A stretch of DNA of 64,000 nt from Macropodus opercularis (lineage: Eukaryota > Chordata > Actinopteri > Anabantiformes > Osphronemidae): NCBI GenBank assembly GCA_030770545.1, contig CM061106.1, positions 1,808,001 to 1,872,000 of the forward strand. The letters run 5' to 3'. The stretch's first letter is position 1; every line of letters begins with the position of its first letter. The position numbers were made by a program, and so were the translations under genes. Below, piece by piece: positions 32,001-43,632 of this stretch. The notes beneath the pieces are model-generated. The model was not told the origin of the DNA and did no database searches. It saw only the letters and a list, made by a program, of their open reading frames with translations.

Positions 32001-33780
32001 AAATTACAATAAGTTATTTCCCATCTGAACCACGACAGACAGACTTGATTATGAATTTATAAATGATCACCGTCTCCTCTTGACCGTCATCCTTTAAAGT
32101 TGCACGGATTCAAAAAAGTTGAACACACACTGATCTGGTTAGAAGTAGAAGTTTGTCACATGATGTAAATAGAAGCTTGATCTTTGCTGTTTTCTGTGTG
32201 AAAAACATCCTGTTTTTCCCACAGCCCTTGAACGTAACATTGCTGTGGAGAGGCCTGTACTTGCTACCTGCCCACACAGGTCACAACTTAAACCGAGTTA
32301 TTTCCAGCTTGTTGTTAGATTCTACTGTGACTTGGTCCTTTTCTCCATGTGAACGTTTGGTAAGTGACAGTTTTCTCTGATCTCAGCCTTAGTTTGATGG
32401 AGCTGCTAAAACAACCACCATGTTCACCACCATCACAGCCTGTAGCTTGTTGTCTAAACTGTCAGTAAGTGTTGTTGTGAGTTTATCAGCTGCAGAGCTT
32501 AGTTTGGATCCTCTGTCTATCGAGCTAGAGGCAAAATTCTGAGCAGAGAATCAAGGACTTTTATTGTGTTTAGTGAATGTTTGTTGATGCTGTTCTGGTT
32601 CAGTAGCTTAACAACCATGTACAGCTTCTGATTTATGAATATTGTGTCTACTGTTGTGAATCTTTACTGTGACTATAGTTACGCTCTGTGACTCTGTGAG
32701 AGTATTTCTGGTTCATTTGTTTCTCTGTCCTCTGAAACCTTTGTACTTTGGATCAACAACACACTCGTTATGTTCTTTTGGGTCCACATCAATTAATAAT
32801 AATTATTATTATAAACATAAACATACTTATATATGCATATATACATTGTATACAACACACAATATATATTTACTGCAGGGAGAACCCTCTAAACTTATAG
32901 TGTTTTTTTTTCCTAAGATAAAAATCCATCTCCCAATTTAAGTAGGAACAACAACTCAAATTTGGAGGCTTTTTATAGGGAAAGAATCTCTGGTTGTCAA
33001 TGTAGAGACTTTTTAAATCTGTCAGAAAACCACAGACTGCAAATACGTCCCTTCAATAATTACTTAGAAACGGTCTGTCTGAGAGAATGTATTTGTTGTT
33101 TATATGTATTATGACCCAAACTGTACTGTTACCAACACTCATTCAGCTCCAGGGCTATAAATGCATGTTAAATGTATGTTAAATAAATATATATTATTTA
33201 TATTATTATAATATTGGTCCCTCTGTAAAATCATGCTTCTCATGAGTTTCCTACACATGTGACAGTCTCCACACTCCTCCAGTTCATCGACCTTGTTTCC
33301 TGGCTCCCTCTCATTTCTGTCCTCGTCCTTGGCTAAGTCCATGGTGACAGCCGTCAGGTGGAGGTCATAGTAGGACCTACTATCCTCTGCAGTCTTAACA
33401 GTGCATGAGCCATGTCTGAGTCCTGTTTCAAAGCAGTGAGAAGTTTGCTGGCAGGCTCTGTTAATGTCTCGGTGTGTGGATGTTTAGATTTAGTGATGAG
33501 TGGGACATGCATCCCACTGCACCAAATTATCAAAGAAACTTTTCAAGTATCTGTGAAATAGCAAAAGTAATCTTCTTGTCGAGTAAAGCAGCTTCCTCTT
33601 TCTCCAACTGTCTGACTACACTCACCTGACAATGATATGAAAGCCTGCATTTTCTGTCTGTCAGTCCTAGTCGCAGCAAGTTCGTAACCACAGTTTGTAA
33701 CAAAAAAGGGTCGTTCATTAGCTCAGAGAAAGTGTCAAGATGTCACATGACGGAAGAGATAAAAAAGGAAAACTGGGCAG
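29001..33780. other. Unassigned intergenic region
   Basis: I see no exon with splice borders and a recognisable protein, and no LTR or inverted termini. The open frames here (for instance near 29645-30079) are low-complexity shadows. 32780-32870 is very AT-rich. Any 5' untranslated exon of NLR gene 2 could lie here or in 34.6-35.1 kb. Confidence 0.4.
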
Positions 33781-33789
33781 TTCTCACGT

Positions 33790-34600
33790 GTTGGGGAAAG
33801 AAGGAGCATAAATTATGATAATAATATCTATAATTTAGAGTTTACCAATCTTGGTTATTAGCTAAATGTATCATTGATAAATTAATTAATTAAGATTAGA
33901 TAGCGATAACTGTCAAATGAGTTACAGGGCACCACCCTGTTTACAGGGACCAATAACCAGGTTGTAAATAAAGCACAGTCTCAATTAAAATATTACTAAT
34001 TACCCAATATTAAATAATATTAGTTAATTTAGCAGTGAAGGGCGAAATCCGAGCCACAGCCGTGAGCTCAGCTAGTGTTGCAAACCATATACCAATAATC
34101 ACAGACAACGACTAATTAAGCTATGACAACTTTATTATCTAACAATATTGATGATGATCAACAATTATTTAGCAAAAGGCAACATCACAACTTAAAGCAT
34201 TAAACAAAAAAAAAGAATTACTATTCTAATGTGTGGATGGTCAATCCACGCGTGTGGAAGAAGAGAGAGAGAGAGGGAAGAGAGAGAAAGAAAATGGAGG
34301 TCTCAGGTAACCAAGGTGTCTTGGTCCCCTGAGGGGAAAAATACCAACGTGAGTCAGATCTAGAAAACACAGATGTTTCACCACAGGGCCGCAGAGCAAG
34401 ATGTTGTAGCTTGTCTGCGTTGGCCTGCGAGGGTGAATTTACACATCTAGGAGCGTCACACGATCCTGTGTTAAATGTGCAAAGACCATATGCAGCGGTA
34501 CAGTCACTGAAACAATGAAACATTGACAAAACATTAACTGATCACGGTTCTTAATTCTCTGCTCAGACTAGTTTGCCTCTGTCTTACTGTTAGAGACCCG
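33790..34600. repeat. Dispersed repeat copy 1 (LTR-like, TGTTGGGG start)
   Basis: It matches 37179-38270 along its length. Shared blocks include TTGATAAATTAATTAATTAA, GCAGTGAAGGGCGAAAT, GAGCCACAGCCGTGAGCTCA and CAAACCATATACCAATAATC. Read on the minus strand, the AATAAAG block would be a poly(A) signal. Both copies run into GC-rich ends (34600-34960 and 38270-38830). It is probably an LTR, but no pair of termini with target duplication was found. Confidence 0.7.
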
Positions 34601-35170
34601 TCCGGGGTTTGAGTGGACTTCTAGCGGTTGGGCGAGGAGTCCGGTCCAATTGAAGTGGGAATCGGTGTTGCGGGCGTTCTTATCGGGGCGGTCCGGTCCT
34701 CCGTCTGTGAGGTTGCGTTCGCAGATTAGCTGATCTGATCGGCGGCTTTGTGAGCAGCTGCGTAAGGCCGGTGGATCCTCTGAGCAGAGCGCGATCAGGC
34801 TCATTCCTAGGGGGGCGGTTTCCCTCCGCCATGTTCCCAGGCAGGACAAGGAGAAGGTCCAGAAGCAGGGAAGGGTGCAGGAGAAGAGAGCGAGCTAGAA
34901 GCGCTTGCTGTTTATATTGGTGCAGACTTTGGGTCCGCCCAACGGGCTTTGCAGTCAATCACTGCTTGTTCTTTAGGTGACTCTGTGTTTTCACCTGGAT
35001 GAGCTTCACCCACTGGTTTTTATGGCTCTTTGTTTGAGGGAAAACTGAGTTAGGCTTCCAGGGTTTCATGTAGGCCTTCGTCGTGGACAAATAAACATTC
35101 TTAATGTCGAAGATCTTCATTGTTAAGTACATGAGATCCCCAACCCACGATTAACTGTGTTTTTTACCAG
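34601..35170 (+). promoter_or_regulatory. GC-rich stretch upstream of the pyrin exon
   Basis: 34600-34960 is markedly GC-rich compared with its surroundings and lies directly before NLR gene 2. The pyrin exon has a splice acceptor just before it (AG at 35169-35170), so a 5' untranslated exon and promoter should be upstream, possibly here. No TATA box or start site can be fixed by eye. Confidence 0.3.
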
Positions 35171-35435
35171 GTTGTCACAATGACAGCACACAACCTTCTG
35201 ACGGTGCTGGAAGAACTGGTAGAAAATGACTTTGAGACGTTCAGATTTCATCTAAATAAGAGTGAAAGCCTCTCAGGCCACCAGAGCATCCCAAGAGCAT
35301 CACTGGACAAAGCAACAAGAACAAGCACAGTGGACCTGATGCTACAGACTTACACACATGATGCTGTGAAGGTGACCATCATCATCTTAGAGAAGATGAA
35401 CAGGAAGGATCTGATGAAACGTTTGGGAGCAGAAG
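35171..35435 (+). CDS. NLR gene 2, exon with pyrin domain (PYD)
   Basis: The acceptor AG at 35169-35170 leaves 9 bp of leader before the ATG at 35180. The donor is GT at 35436. The 85 residues form a death-fold pyrin domain: LLTVLEELVENDFETFRFHL (helix 1-2), IPRASLDKATRTSTVDLML (helix 3-4), and VTIIILEKMNRKDLMKRL (helix 5-6). PYDs recruit ASC to start inflammasome assembly, so this receptor is likely an inflammasome-type NLR acting in the cytosol. The frame ends in phase 1 and joins the next exon without a stop. Confidence 0.92.
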
Positions 35436-35750
35436 GTGAGATACAGCAACACAACAGACATGAACGTCCCTCCAGTCTGAGACATGCATCATGTCATCAG
35501 TCAGAACTAGAAGTAAAAGGGGTCAAAGGGGTCAACGCTCACCAGTCTGTAATATTATGACAATGATAATCATATGATAGTTGAGGTTTTAGACTTGGCT
35601 CAAAGAATCAGTCGACTCCAGAGGGAAGTGTATAAATGAAAAATCACAATGAAAACCTCCAGAGCTGCCTGGTGATCTGAACAGGAAGCAAGATAGAAAA
35701 CTCACTGAACCAAACACTAACCACAGAGACAGAACGGACACTAATGAACT

Positions 35751-36742
35751 TGTTACAACTTGGACCTTTTTCCCCACCAGGGGGAGTTATTGTAGATTGG
35801 TTTTAGTTCTTTATGTTCTTTTTCAGCCACCGTACCTGCCATCTTGTTCACACCTTCTTCTTCTTCTTTCAGTTTTATGGTGGGTGGCATCCAGCGATAA
35901 GGTGCATTACCGCCACCTACTATGCTGGAGTGTGGATCAGGGTTAGAATTGTTCACACCTGTTTTACATTGTCCACTCACCTTAGTTCCTTTTATACCGG
36001 TTGTTTTGCATTTCCCCTTTGCTGGCTCGTTAGGAATGTTATGCTTTTGGTATTGCAGGCATTGAGTGTCACCTTGTTCCTGTATGTATGTGTTTGGTAT
36101 TAGTATTACCCGCATTTCTTGTGTTACAGCTTGTCTGTCTTACAGCATGTTTGTCTTTGTTCCTTCGTGTTTGTTAGTGCCCTGTGCTTGTGAGTATCTG
36201 TTTTAAGTCTGAGTCCCAGTTCTGTCTTCCCTGAGTTTTATGTCTCCATTAGTTGTAGTCTTTGTTCCTGTAGGTGTCGTATGTATGAGTTAGTATTAGG
36301 GTTGTTAGTCCTGGGTTTCGTTATTAGATTGTGTATATGTTTGTCTAGTTTTGTAACTTCAGGTTTTGAGTTTTTGTTTTAGTCACTGTGGTTCGTCTGT
36401 AGTCCTTATGAATGAGATTGTTGCGTCACGTTAGTGTTTGGGTGTTAGTACGTTGTTCCTTGTGTTTTGTGTTCGGTTCATGTTTTGTCTTTTTCTTAAA
36501 GATTAAAATGATCATTTACTACTCGAGTCTGTGGTCGTGCGAGTGGGTCCTTTTCCAGTTAAGAGTCCTAGAGAGTTTAGCAAGAGCGAGTTTGGTGTTC
36601 AGGGAAAAGGTTCGGGAGGAGCTTTCCCCGTTTCGGTGTTTTGGCGCCATCTTGTGGCGATTCAAGGAGTCAGCACTAGGGCCTCAGGTTTCCTACCCCT
36701 GGGACTCCAGTTTAGTTTATCGTAGAGTGCCAGAGTGTAACA
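35751..36742. mobile_element. Solo LTR (Gypsy-type) in NLR gene 2 intron 1
   Basis: It starts TGTTACAA and ends GTGTAACA, flanked by the 5-bp duplication GAACT at 35746-35750 and 36743-36747. Its start resembles the Gypsy LTR at 24680. A solo LTR forms when the two LTRs of an insertion recombine. A 94-bp retroposon is nested inside. Confidence 0.92.
35855..35948 (-). mobile_element. Short retroposon fragment nested in the solo LTR
   Basis: These 94 bp are flanked by an 11-bp duplication TTGTTCACACC (35844-35854 and 35949-35959). On the minus strand it ends in a GAA-type tail. The core (GCATTACCGCCACCTACT) is a widely dispersed fish repeat. Tail plus duplication indicate target-primed reverse transcription of a 5'-truncated copy. 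Confidence 0.8.
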
Positions 36743-36861
36743 GAACTGACTGTAGCCTCCTGGAGGACGATGATGCTGTAGTTTCCTGTTCTGTACTTCA
36801 CTGACTCCAAGTATCTGAATCTAATGAAAGCTTTTATTTCATGTTGTTTCTCTGTCTGTAG

Positions 36862-36945
36862 ATGTGGAGGATGCTGCAGACGGTGGACCTTCCTCTGACT
36901 CCGCTCAGATTTTGTCTCCTCCCAGTGACAGCAGTCAGCATGAAG
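36862..36945 (+). CDS. NLR gene 2, linker exon (84 bp)
   Basis: It is bounded by AG at 36860-36861 and GT at 36946. It is in phase with the pyrin exon and encodes an acidic, serine/proline-rich linker (DVEDAADGGPSSDSAQILSP). Such short linkers sit between effector and FISNA domains in fish NLRs. No fold is expected. Phase 1 at both ends makes it skippable. Confidence 0.75.
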
Positions 36946-37178
36946 GTAAAGCTGCTGTCATATCTGGTTCACATCTGATTAGATACGTTGTATCTCTGAA
37001 GGTGTATTATTTGGTTTTAGACAGAGACGTCAAAGCAAACAGAAAATGTACGTGAAAAAAAACAATACAAACTGTAAGACTTAAACATAAAAGGTAAAAC
37101 GTTCTGTGAATAATTTAAATAAATCTAAGATGTTGCAGGACGCAGTTGCTGAAGCTGCATCACCAGGTCAAACATGTT

Positions 37179-38833
37179 GGGGGACAATGGAGCATAAATT
37201 CTGATAATACTTTTGATATTATCAATCTTGGTTGTTGGCTAAATTTATCATTGATAAATTAATTAATTAAGATTAGATAGCGGACTATCAAAGTATCGGG
37301 GCACCACCCTGCTGTCAGGGACCAACAACCAAGTCATAAGTAAAAACACAGTCTCAATAAAAGTATTACTAATTACCTAATATTAAATAATATTAGTTGA
37401 TTTAGCAGTGAAGGGCGAAATTCGAGCCACAGCCGTGAGCTCAACCAGTGTTGCAAACCATATACCAATAATCACAGGCAACGACTAATTAAACTATGAC
37501 AACTTTATTATCTAAACAATGATGATTATGATCAACAATTATTCAAACAACAAGTACATCACAACTTAATAGTTAATAAAACAAAACAAACGGATTCTAT
37601 TCTAGTGTGTATGCATGTATGATGGCTAAGTAGCTGTGTGTCTTTGTGTGTGTGTGTGTGTGTGTGTGTGGCTGCGTCTGTGTGTACCTGTGTAGGTGAG
37701 AGAAAGAGAAGGAGGGGTCACCGCGAGGGCGGAGCTGTGTGTGTGTGACAAAATGGCGGATGATCAATCCACGTGCGGATGTAGGTGAAGACAAAGGAGA
37801 GAGGGGTCGCCAAAATGGCGGCTATGTGTGGCACAAAATGGTGGGTGATCAATCCACGTGTGTAGGAAAGAGAGGAAGAGGGACAATAGAGGCCTCAGGA
37901 CCTGGTGTGTTGACTAGGATAGCGGCTAGCTTACTGTGGACGTTCTGAATAAAAGGAGCCGCGTGAGTCAGCGCTCAGCGGCGGCACACATAAACAGAGA
38001 GAGAATCACAGTAACCCTTGAATCGTGAGTGAGACAATGTCCGCCACAGAGCTACAGGACAAGACGGTTGGCTTGCCTGTCTTCAGCTTGTGAGGCAGGT
38101 TCACACACCAACGAAAGCACTACATGCACAGTGGAAACACTCATAGCAGTCAATCCATACACGGCGGTACGGCACCAAACATTAGCTCTCTATAAACATT
38201 TACTGACTCTTAAAGTTAAGTCTCTGCTCAGACTTATTTGATTGCCTCGTATCTTACTGGGAGCTGGTTTCTTCGGCGTCCAGTTGGATCGCTGCGTCCT
38301 TTCCGTCCGGTTCCGACTGGTAATGGCGGCGTCCGGCTGTGGGATAGCGGCGGTTGATGATGATCCAGAGAAGCGGCAGACGTGCTTTCCTTAGCGGAGG
38401 GGCGGCGATCACTTAGTCGCGGCAGACGCTCGGCGTGGCACTGCAACGTGGCGCTCTCGTTGGGGTCGTGTGTACTGCGGCAGATCCGAAGCGGGTGGAC
38501 GGCGTTTCCTCGGCGGTCGTACGGCGGTTTCCTTCCAGTGGGCTGGCGTTGGCGAGTGAACAGCTCGGCGTAGATACAGGCGGATCGGTCTGATCAGAGT
38601 TAGAGCCAGGCTCGTCCTTTAGCTCCCCCTCAACGTCCGGTAGAATTGCGGTGTCGACTCAGGCTGGCGGCGGGAAAGCCGTTGAAGCTGGAGGACCGGA
38701 CGCGGGGATGCGGGAGAAAGAAGAGAGAAGAAGAGAAGAGCAAGAGAGAGAGAGAGACAAGAGGGACCAGAGAGCAAGAAGAAGAGAAACAAGAGAGCGA
38801 CTTGTGTCGTGTTGGTCGGTGTTGGTCCAACCT
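37179..38833. repeat. Dispersed repeat copy 2 (LTR-like), in intron 2
   Basis: It matches copy 1 at 33790-34600 over about 1.1 kb up to TCTCTGCTCAGACT (38220-38233), then has a GC-rich end to about 38833, where LINE sequence begins. A (GT)n microsatellite lies at about 37645-37670, and near it GTGGATGATCAATCCACGTG-like text is repeated (37757-37778, 37848-37860). Copy 2 abuts the broken LINE, so it may have inserted into it. Confidence 0.65.
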
Positions 38834-41030
38834 CCAGCTTCCCCCTCAGCAGTGCTGGCTGAATGGTGTTGAAAGCACTGGAGAAATCAAAGAACATGAC
38901 CCTCACAGTGCTCCCGGGGGACTCCAGGTGAGATAGTGCCCGATGCTGCAGGTAGATGATGGCATCATCCACCCCAATGCCTGCCTAGTAGGCAAACTGC
39001 AGCGGGTCCAGCGCTGAGCTCACCTGGGTGCGGAGGTAGCTGAGGACAGTCCTCTCCATGGTCTTCATCAGGTGAGAGGTCAGGGCCACGGGTCTGTAGT
39101 GGTTCGGCTCCCTGGGATGTGGTATCTTTGGAACTGGAACCACACACGGTGTCTTCCACAACTCAGGTTGAACATGTACAGGACCACCTCACTGAGGAGC
39201 CTGGAGCTGATGTTGTCTGGGCCTGTGGCCCTTCTGGCCTTGTTCTTCCTTAGCTCTCTCCTGACTTGGTCCAGAGGGAGGCAGAGGGGCGTGGGTGGTG
39301 ACTGGTCCGAAGCTGTGGCCTGAGCGGGGTCCTCAGTGGGAGGGGGGGCAGAGTAGTCACCAGGTGGATGAGGTGTTAACAGCTGCAGCTGGCAAGAGTC
39401 AATTGTAGCGGAGAGGTGTGAAGACGGGGGGAGGTTTGACCGGGCTGGTGAGCCAGCAGAATCGAATCTGTTAAAAAACAGATTCAGTTCGTTTGCCCAG
39501 GCCCGGTCTCCTTCAACCTGTTGACCAGCCCCCTTTTGTCCATGGCCTGAGATCTGGCTCAGTCCTCTCCATACCTCACGCGGGTTGCTCTGCTGCATGT
39601 GTTGTTCCAGCTTTCTTCTGTAGCTGTCCTTGCCCCTCCTGATCCCATACTTCAGCTCCCGCTGGACTCTTTTCAGCTCCTCCTTATCTCCTGAGAAGAA
39701 AGCCCGCTTCTTCTCATTCAGGAGGGCTTTCAGTTCAGGGGTCACCCAGGGCTTGTTGTTGGGAAAACACTGTATTGTCCTGGATGGCACGATGTTTTCC
39801 ACACAGAAATTAATGTAGTCCGTGACACAGTCTGTGACACTATCAATGTCCTCCCCGTGAGGACTACAGAGAGTGTCCCAGTCCGTAGTGTCGAAGCAGT
39901 CCCTTAACCGCTCAGCTGCCTCCTCTGACCAGATCTTCACCACTTTCACCTGTGGTGGCTGCTTTTTCACCACAGGAGTGTATACAGGGAACAGGCGGAC
40001 TAGGTTGTGGTCGGAGCGGCCCAAGGGGGGAGGGGGGCGGCGGTGTATGCATTCTTTACGTTTGCATACAGAAGGTCCAGCGTTTTGTTTTCCCTGGTGT
40101 GGCAGTTCACGTACTGGTTGAAGTGGGGGAGGGTGGCAGGGAGGGGGACAGCGGCATGATTCACGTCCCCAGAGATGAGAATCAGGGCCTGCGGGTGTTG
40201 TGTCTGCAGCCGGGACACGGAGCTGTGCACGCGCTCACATGCAGCAGTAGCGTCGGCCGACGGCGGGATGTACACAGTGAGCACGATCACATGTGAAAAC
40301 TGTAGTACGTCCGAACCCTGACCACTAGCAGCTCAACGTCTCTGCTACAGTGCTGTTCCGTAACAGTGATGTGCCCGGAGTTACACCATCTGTTGTTTAT
40401 AAACACCGCCAGCCCGCCTCCCTTCTTCTTACCGCTCTCCGCTGCGCTCCGGTCCGCACGAACCAGCGTGAAACCGTCCAGGGAAACCACAGAGTCCGGT
40501 GTGTCCTGGTTCAGCCACGACTCGGTGAAACACAGCAGGCTGCTCTCCCTGTACTCCCACTGCAGCCTCATGAGCGCCGTTAGCTCATCCATCTTGTTGG
40601 AGAGAGAGCGGACGTTCCCCATGATAACCGAGGGTAGACATGGTTTGTACCTCCGCTTCCTCTCCCGGCGCTTTACTCCAGCTCTACAGCCACGTCTTTT
40701 CCTCCGCAGTTTTGGAAACTCGGACAAATCCGGCTTCCTCGCGTGGAGAAGCTCAACGCGGCTAAGAGCTAACAGCTGATCCCGGGTTTAAACAATGGAG
40801 CCGCCGTGAATGTGGTTTCCCGAGGCCGTCTGAAAAAGTTGGCACCACAATGCAAAGGCTAGTGCAAAAACTAAGAAGTTTGTACCCTTAGATGCACAAC
40901 TCCTTAGGGGATTGAGGTAGCCAGTGAAAAATAAAACAAAATAGAAAAAAGTGTCCAAAAACAAGAGGAATAGGGAGGAGACGCGCTGCCACTCACGCGG
41001 CGCCATCTTGGAAAAAAAAAAAGTGTGTAG
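38834..41030 (-). mobile_element. L2/Rex1-like LINE, 5' part, 3' end missing
   Basis: On the minus strand a 5' end with CAAGATGGCGCC (near 41017) is followed by an ORF2 start (about 40727). An AP-endonuclease follows (LCFTESWL, then GDVNHA, then the SDHNLVRLFP box near 40010). Then comes a linker to RT (DDAIIYLQHRALSHLE and FFDFSSAFNTIQP at about 38970-38860), where it stops. At least three frameshifts are present (near 40288, 40010 and 39080-38975). Most dead LINE copies lose the 5' end, so loss of the 3' half points to a later event. Confidence 0.85.
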
Positions 41031-41680
41031 TGGTTTCAAATGTAAACAAACTGGAATGTAAAGAATATACATAACTAATAGACACGAAGATGTATAAAAC
41101 TACCACTTGTACATGCAGATGGAGCAGCTTAGATGCTGGTGATGTGTGATTTCAGCAAGCTTTTAGCAGGTTCCCACTGAATGGCATGAAGATCCCCACT
41201 CTGACATGGTCAATGCTTAGCTGCCTTATTAGCTCCCTCAGCACCTCCTGAGTCTGTTGCAAGGGCAAATTGTTTGTCACACGCATGCAAATATGACAAT
41301 GTGACAGATTCTCAATTGGTCATTTTGGTCATTTTTGTCTGTTCTGAAAGCAGCTCAGACATTTGTTCAGATAAACCACGAACGTCTTGGAGTCTTTACT
41401 GATCCCACATCTCACAAAAGACAAGGTAAAATGTGCAACACAGAAAAAAAAATTACAAATCTGAGCTAATGCTCTTTCCTAGTAAAAACGGTCGTGTTTT
41501 AATACTGCGATGTTATTACGCTTAGCATATTTAAAAATATATATATGTTACAGTCCGGCTCTGAGGGATCCAGGTTTTCTGTCTGTCTTGTGATGTCACA
41601 TTCTCCCTGTATAATTATTGATTACATCTGTGTTTATTTCCTCTTCAGTTCTATTTAAGCTTCCATTCTTTGTGTCTTTG

Positions 41681-42237
41681 TGTCACGATCGGCAGCTTTG
41701 ACTTTTATTGTGGAGGGTTCCGCCGGACACGCTTTCACCACCTCCGCCAGCTTCATCTGATTACCGATCGGCTTCACCTGGACTTTGCTCACACCCCACA
41801 TAAGCTCCGTTTTCCGACACATCAGTGTCGGATCATTATTCCTTTTGGCCCATGTTTCGACGCCACGCCAGGATCGCCACGAGTGGGTTCGCAGACGCCA
41901 GGATCACCACGCCAGGATCACCACGTTAGGATTCACCACGCCAGGTTCGCCACGTTAGGATTCACCACGTTAGGATCACCACGCCAGGTTCGCCACGTTA
42001 GGATTCACCACGTTAGGATCACCACGCCAGGTTCGCCACGTTAGGATTCACCACGTTAGGATCACCACGCTAGGTTCGCCACGCCAGCGTCAGGAGGATC
42101 TATATTTAGTTTTTGAGCTTTGGTTTCGTGAGATTTATTTTGAGTTTAATTAAATAAACTATTGTCTTGAGCTGCGTTCTGCTTGATCTTTTCCCCTACT
42201 GGTGCTCTCCCTCACCTTGGCACCAGCAGTCGTGACA
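41681..42237. mobile_element. Solo LTR (inner), nested in the outer solo LTR
   Basis: It starts TGTCACGA and ends TCGTGACA, flanked by CTTTG at 41676-41680 and 42238-42242. It contains AATAAA (about 42163) and a minisatellite. It must be younger than the outer LTR it interrupts. Confidence 0.92.
41941..42069. repeat. Minisatellite, 43-bp unit, three copies
   Basis: Units start at 41941, 41984 and 42027 (CCAGGTTCGCCACGTTAGG). Degenerate GCCAGGATCACCACG units precede them from about 41870. It expanded within the inner LTR. Confidence 0.85.
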
Positions 42238-42761
42238 CTTTGTCAGTCTGTTACCCGTCTCTTTAGTTCTTTGTCATGTAAGTCAAGTCAAATGCTCCTG
42301 TAATGTAAGTCATGCAGAGGGACTAACTGGCATGTGCAGTGAGCCTCTGGGTTTACTTATCAGCGTGTTCAAGTCATGTTTAAGTACTTAGTTTAAGTAA
42401 GTAAGAAGTAAAGTTTTCCTGGTTTAGTCGTGGTTAAGAACTCCTGCATTTACTTGTTTCATGTTCAAGTTATATTAAATGCACAGTTTCAAGTCTAGTC
42501 ATGTCAGTTCTGATGATGCGTTTGGGTTCACTGCACAGTCAGTCATAGTGCGACTCTCCAACTTTAGTAGTAGTTCAAGTCAAGCCCCAGTTTGTAACAA
42601 TATAATAAAAAAATCACTTCAGTTCATAAAATGTTAAGAATTTAAGCTGCATCAATTCAGAACCCACACGTTTAAAAGTAGAACAAATTTTTTTGCACAT
42701 GATTTTATCTGGTTCATCTGCCACATTTTTTTTCCTTTAAATAAAAACGAGTCTGGGATCT

Positions 42762-42903
42762 AATGAATTAAAAGAGCAGATCTACCTGCTTCAAAGCAAG
42801 TCTGTCCAAAGACAACATTTGAAGTCAGATCTTCTGAATTAAAAGAGCAGATCTACCTCATTTAAACTCAGTCTGACAAGACAACACTTGGAATCAGATC
42901 AGG
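42762..42903. repeat. Two-copy tandem repeat, about 70-bp unit
   Basis: GAATTAAAAGAGCAGATCTA occurs at about 42766 and again near 42837. Each copy is followed by CAAGTCTG/CTCAGTCTG and a GACAACA(T/C)TTG block. Confidence 0.75.
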
Positions 42904-43013
42904 GAAAAGCACCACAGGACTCTTTGCTTTGGGGCATCGATCTATCTTGACATTAAACACAGAGGCTACAAACTCACTAACCGATCATGTTTTGATAAAA
43001 AGAATCAACCCTG

Positions 43014-43598
43014 TGTTGAGCTGCTCTCCCAATCCCAGCTCTGCGCGTTCGTTGAATGATGAGGAGAAACGTCTGATAAAAATCAGTCTTGCTTTTATTT
43101 CAAACTTGAAGAATAATAATTTACAGGCCTGGGTCAGTCTGTCCCTATACTATACAGCATATAGTCAGGGCACGAAGTCTGACTGACACTGTCTGTCCCT
43201 CGACCCACACTTTTATGCTGGACAGAGCATCTTTCTGTGGTGTAACCGGATCCTGATGCCGTGGTCTGGTGTTCGTCTCCATGGCTGATTTATTGGTGTC
43301 TTATCTTCTCCGTTGCTTTGTGGTCCCATAACCTATGGATCTAAGCACATTCCTTCTACAGACATTCACATGTTTCACTCCCTACTTATCTGATTCTCTG
43401 CTTAGACCCCCTTCTTCACATGCTGTTTTATGACCCATGTCTGGGTGCATCTGGGGTCTCTACTATTCTCTAAATCTGATGTGTGTGTTTCAAACTATAC
43501 TTTAATGCAATCGGCTTGTTCTGTTTTCTGCATGCATCCTACTTATCTAAGCTTTCAACTACTATTTTAACTACTACTTAACTATTTAGATTCCTACA
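43014..43598 (-). repeat. ERV 3' LTR
   Basis: It has the same 585 bp as the 5' LTR apart from four substitutions (near 43237, 43240, 43427 and 43537). The CATAAAAG at 43210-43217 and AATAAA at 43094-43099 are retained. The polypurine tract abuts it at 43599. Confidence 0.95.
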
Positions 43599-43610
43599 AT
43601 TCCCCCTTTT
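43599..43610 (-). promoter_or_regulatory. ERV polypurine tract
   Basis: AAAAGGGGGAAT on the minus strand directly precedes the 3' LTR and primes plus-strand DNA synthesis. Confidence 0.85.
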
Positions 43611-43632
43611 GGTCTCTCATCCGAGAGACCAC

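Larger units (their letters stand above)
41546..42599. mobile_element. Solo LTR (outer) in intron 2
   Basis: It starts TGTTACAG and ends TTGTAACA, flanked by ATATA at 41541-41545 and 42600-42604. Without the nested element it would be about 492 bp. The left flank is an AT microsatellite, so the duplication alone is weaker here than at the inner LTR, but the matching TGTTACA/TGTAACA ends support it. Confidence 0.78.

Noticed and set aside
38282..38780. GC-rich open frames on both strands
   Set aside because: Arg/Glu/Ser low-complexity frames from purine-rich sequence at the end of a dispersed repeat.
41670..42044. Open frame of 124 codons with repeated THHVRI-like text
   Set aside because: It is the translation of a minisatellite inside a solo LTR.
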